Of a stretch of DNA of 64,000 nucleotides, positions 62,277 to 64,000 are shown in pieces. A program made the position numbers and the translations under genes. This stretch comes from JAGVSZ01 sp963716855 (GTDB taxonomy: Bacteria > Pseudomonadota > Gammaproteobacteria > Burkholderiales > SG8-39): the NCBI GenBank assembly GCA_963716855.1, contig CAVQUV010000012.1, positions 289,896 through 353,895 of the forward strand. The letters run 5' to 3'. The notes under the pieces were generated by a model. That model was not told the origin of the DNA, ran no database searches, and was given only the letters and a program-made list of their open reading frames with translations. Numbering within the stretch: the first letter of the stretch is position 1; each line of letters starts with the position of its first letter.

Positions 62277-63497
62277 TCAGGGACCCTGTTCGAACTGGAT
62301 TCCCGGCGGACCGGTGACCCACGGCGGCCCCGCAATCGCCGCCCGATATCCGACGTCGTAGAGCCGCCTCATCACGACGGGGTCGAATACTTCGCTCCCT
62401 TCGATCTCGACGTCCTCGGGGATCGTGATCCAGAACAAGCTCGCCTCCGTGGCGATCGCGACCGCGTGGAGGCGGAAGAGGTCGCCGACGACCCCTGCCC
62501 TGCCCGCGGCCTGGAGCGTCCGCGACGCGATGCCGCGCAGCGACCGAGGCGTCTGTTCCGCCACCGGCGGCAACTGGCCGTTGTGGATGACGTAGATGTG
62601 CTCGCGGCCCGGCCCGCGGCCCGCGCGCTTGCGGATGATCGACAAGTCGAACACGCCGCCGGTAAGGAACAGGCGCGCCGCGACCGCGCCGTCGACGTGC
62701 ATCTCGTCGTAGCCGCGCCCGCCCGCCTCGACCTCGAAGAAGACCGGCGGGAAGGCGATCGGCACGGAGGCGGAGGCGAGCGTCACCTTGCGGAAGAGCT
62801 CGAGCGATTCCGGCCGCCCGCTCGCCGCGATCAGGCCCATGTTCCAAACGACGAACTGCTGCGCGTCGAGGTCCACCGTGCCGACGTAGAGCCGCCGGCC
62901 TCGGGCGTGCGCGTCGGCGACCCGCGCAAGGAGCACAGCGTCCACGTGCTGGTCGATCAGGGACGCGAGCGGCCCGGAGTCGGCGAGCGAGTCCCCGGTC
63001 AGGAGCTGCGGGATAATCGAGAGCGCGCGGAAGATGTTGCGCGACGACGTGGTGGTGTAGAACTCGCGCAGCGCCCCGTCGTAAGGCGGGCCGACGAAGG
63101 CGAACGGCGCCATCAGCGCCCCGGTGGACACGCCGGTGACGATCTTGAAGACCGGCCGCTTCCCGGTCGTGGTCCAGCCGTTGAGCAGTCCCGCGCCGAA
63201 CGCGCCGTTCGGGCCGCCTCCCGAGATCGCGAGATGCGCGTATTCGACAACGCCGTCGGCGCGCTTCGGGAAATCGTCGGGCGACTCCTGGTCGAACGAC
63301 GCCGCGAGATCGCGCTCCATGGCCGGGCTCGGCCGCCCGGCCCACGCCCGGACGTCGGGAAAGTGCGGGATCGTCGCCTGCTCGACGAGCTCGGGCGGGA
63401 CCGCATTGCGCGGTAGAAGCCCGCAACCGCCGAGGATGGCGGCGAGCGCGGCGACCGCCGCGAGCGCTCTTAAACGCGCGTGCGTCAGTCCTGACAC
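62277..63497 (-). CDS. Patatin-like phospholipase lipoprotein
   Basis: Predicted lipid acyl hydrolase of 406 residues, exported as a lipoprotein: LRALAAVAALAAILGGC gives the lipobox. The patatin oxyanion loop is LAISGGGPNGAFGAGLLNGW, the nucleophile elbow GVSTGALMAPF (GxSxG), and the catalytic Asp lies in MHVDGAVAARLF (DGA). All dyad elements are present. GTG at 63497 is used and overlaps the upstream gene's end by 13 bases. The periplasmic location suggests a role in envelope lipid turnover. Convergent with mnhD. Confidence 0.88.
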   Translation of the reverse strand: MSGLTHARLRALAAVAALAAILGGCGLLPRNAVPPELVEQATIPHFPDVRAWAGRPSPAMERDLAASFDQESPDDFPKRADGVVEYAHLAISGGGPNGAFGAGLLNGWTTTGKRPVFKIVTGVSTGALMAPFAFVGPPYDGALREFYTTTSSRNIFRALSIIPQLLTGDSLADSGPLASLIDQHVDAVLLARVADAHARGRRLYVGTVDLDAQQFVVWNMGLIAASGRPESLELFRKVTLASASVPIAFPPVFFEVEAGGRGYDEMHVDGAVAARLFLTGGVFDLSIIRKRAGRGPGREHIYVIHNGQLPPVAEQTPRSLRGIASRTLQAAGRAGVVGDLFRLHAVAIATEASLFWITIPEDVEIEGSEVFDPVVMRRLYDVGYRAAIAGPPWVTGPPGIQFEQGP

Positions 63498-64000
63498 AGC
63501 AGGCGCACCCTGCGATAGGCGCGCTCGAAGGCCTCGTCGGTCTCCGCTTCGAGCAGGCGCTCCTTCGCCTGTACGCACGCGTCGGCCTCGCGCTGCGCCG
63601 CCGGGGTCACCGCTGGAGGCGGCGCCTTGGCCGCCTTTGCCTGCGTCTGCGTCTGCCGCGGCGCGCATCGCGCGTCATCGACGAGCCGCAGGTTGTTGAA
63701 CGCGCCGCGCTCGACGGCCACGCAGTCGCCCACGCGCAGTCCCGCCTCGTCAGTGACCATCGTGACGGTCGAAGTGCCGTCGATGAGGATCGTGTACTCG
63801 AACGTCTGGCGTTGGGTTGCAACGCGGCCGATCGCCTGGCCGCCGAGCACTCCCGCTCCGGCGCGCAGCGCGGCGGTGCCGCCCGAGCGATTCCTGGCCG
63901 AGGCGGCGCCGAGCGCGCCGCCGAGGACCGCGCCGCCGGTCTGCGCGGCGCGATTCTGCTCGGTCACGAGGTTCACCGCGGTGATCCGGCCGTAGTTCAC
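63485..64000 (-). CDS. Glycine-zipper (SlyB-like) envelope protein, start outside window
   Basis: The visible 171 residues lack a signal sequence, so the true start is beyond the window edge. NYGRITAVNLV is the beta segment found just before the glycine zipper in SlyB/PcP-type outer-membrane lipoproteins; the zipper follows (GGAVLGGALGAASARNR and AGAGVLGGQAIGR), then a beta segment EYTILIDGTSTVTMVTDEAGLRVGDCVAVERG, typical of this family. The C-terminal Ala/Gln/Lys-rich tail with ACVQAKERLLEAETDEAFERAYRRVRLLCQD is extra and holds cysteines. Function is probably structural in the outer membrane. Confidence 0.85.
   Translation of the reverse strand: MNYGRITAVNLVTEQNRAAQTGGAVLGGALGAASARNRSGGTAALRAGAGVLGGQAIGRVATQRQTFEYTILIDGTSTVTMVTDEAGLRVGDCVAVERGAFNNLRLVDDARCAPRQTQTQAKAAKAPPPAVTPAAQREADACVQAKERLLEAETDEAFERAYRRVRLLCQD

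Noticed and set aside
1..64000. tRNA genes, rRNA, CRISPR arrays, prophage or insertion sequences
   Set aside because: Intergenic spaces were read for cloverleaf, regularly spaced repeats, transposase motifs and terminal inverted repeats; nothing convincing was seen, though a covariance-model search was not possible.

Overview
This window reads as the chromosome of a GC-rich betaproteobacterium. The order hemL-thiE, rubredoxin, pilGHIJ-chpA, yqgE-ruvX-pyrR-pyrB-pyrC' and yggS-proC beside pilT-pilU is familiar from that class, and coding density and GC content are high almost throughout. No rRNA, tRNA, CRISPR array, prophage or insertion sequence was found. The species cannot be named from the sequence alone.

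Layout. 1-1.8 kb: hemL (cut by the window edge) and thiE on the minus strand, rubredoxin on the plus strand. 2-12 kb: the Pil-Chp chemosensory cluster controlling type IV pili, ending in a 2052-residue ChpA kinase with a triplicated 102-bp repeat. 12-17 kb: photolyase (minus), then yqgE, ruvX, pyrR, pyrB and a catalytically dead dihydroorotase pyrC'. 17-22 kb: yggS-proC-yggT-yggU (minus) and the twitching ATPases pilT and pilU (plus). 22-31.5 kb: an rRNA-type methyltransferase, an acyl-CoA synthetase, and a minus-strand run of M1 aminopeptidase, membrane protein, META lipoprotein, methyltransferase, threonine dehydratase and hemJ. 31.5-39 kb: mgtA, then a NodI/NodJ-type ABC exporter whose two genes are separated by about 2 kb carrying a higBA toxin-antitoxin pair, a small unknown gene, an acetyltransferase and a GFA-family enzyme, partly more AT-rich than its surroundings. 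A hydrolase and a thin ferredoxin lie upstream. 38.8-43.2 kb: queC, a membrane-anchored hydrolase, DUF502 and DUF1576 membrane proteins. 43.3-49.9 kb: a full urease operon ureABCEFGD plus a urea transporter. 49.9-55.1 kb: RND adaptor, RND pump and an outer-membrane protein. 55.5-58.1 kb: marC, an exported pentapeptide-repeat protein and phospholipase A. 58.1-62.2 kb: an Mrp-type cation/proton antiporter operon E-F-G-B-C-D. 62.3-64 kb: a patatin-like lipoprotein and a glycine-zipper envelope protein.

How genes work together. PilJ senses, PilI couples, ChpA phosphorylates PilG/PilH, and these tune the PilT/PilU motors encoded 8 kb away. PyrB with PyrC' probably forms the Pseudomonas-type aspartate transcarbamoylase complex, with PyrR upstream. 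The urease cluster supplies enzyme, nickel chaperones and substrate import. The E-F-G-B-C-D operon is joined by start/stop overlaps, as expected for one membrane complex.

Data quality caveat. I count 22 one-base frame breaks in 13 otherwise well-conserved genes (phrB, pilU, aminopeptidase, mgtA, hydrolase, DUF1576, ureC, RND adaptor, marC, mnhF, mnhG, mnhB, mnhD). Repairing each one restores a family-length protein, and 18 of the 22 are repaired by dropping one base. I judge most of them assembly or sequencing indels, not true decay. Genes with one break are listed as CDS over the repaired span; genes with several are listed as pseudogene, with the reason given. No clearly new system is evident; the most unusual items are the split ABC exporter with a TA cargo, the PldA active-site change, the Cys-capped exported pentapeptide protein, and the MrpA-less antiporter operon.
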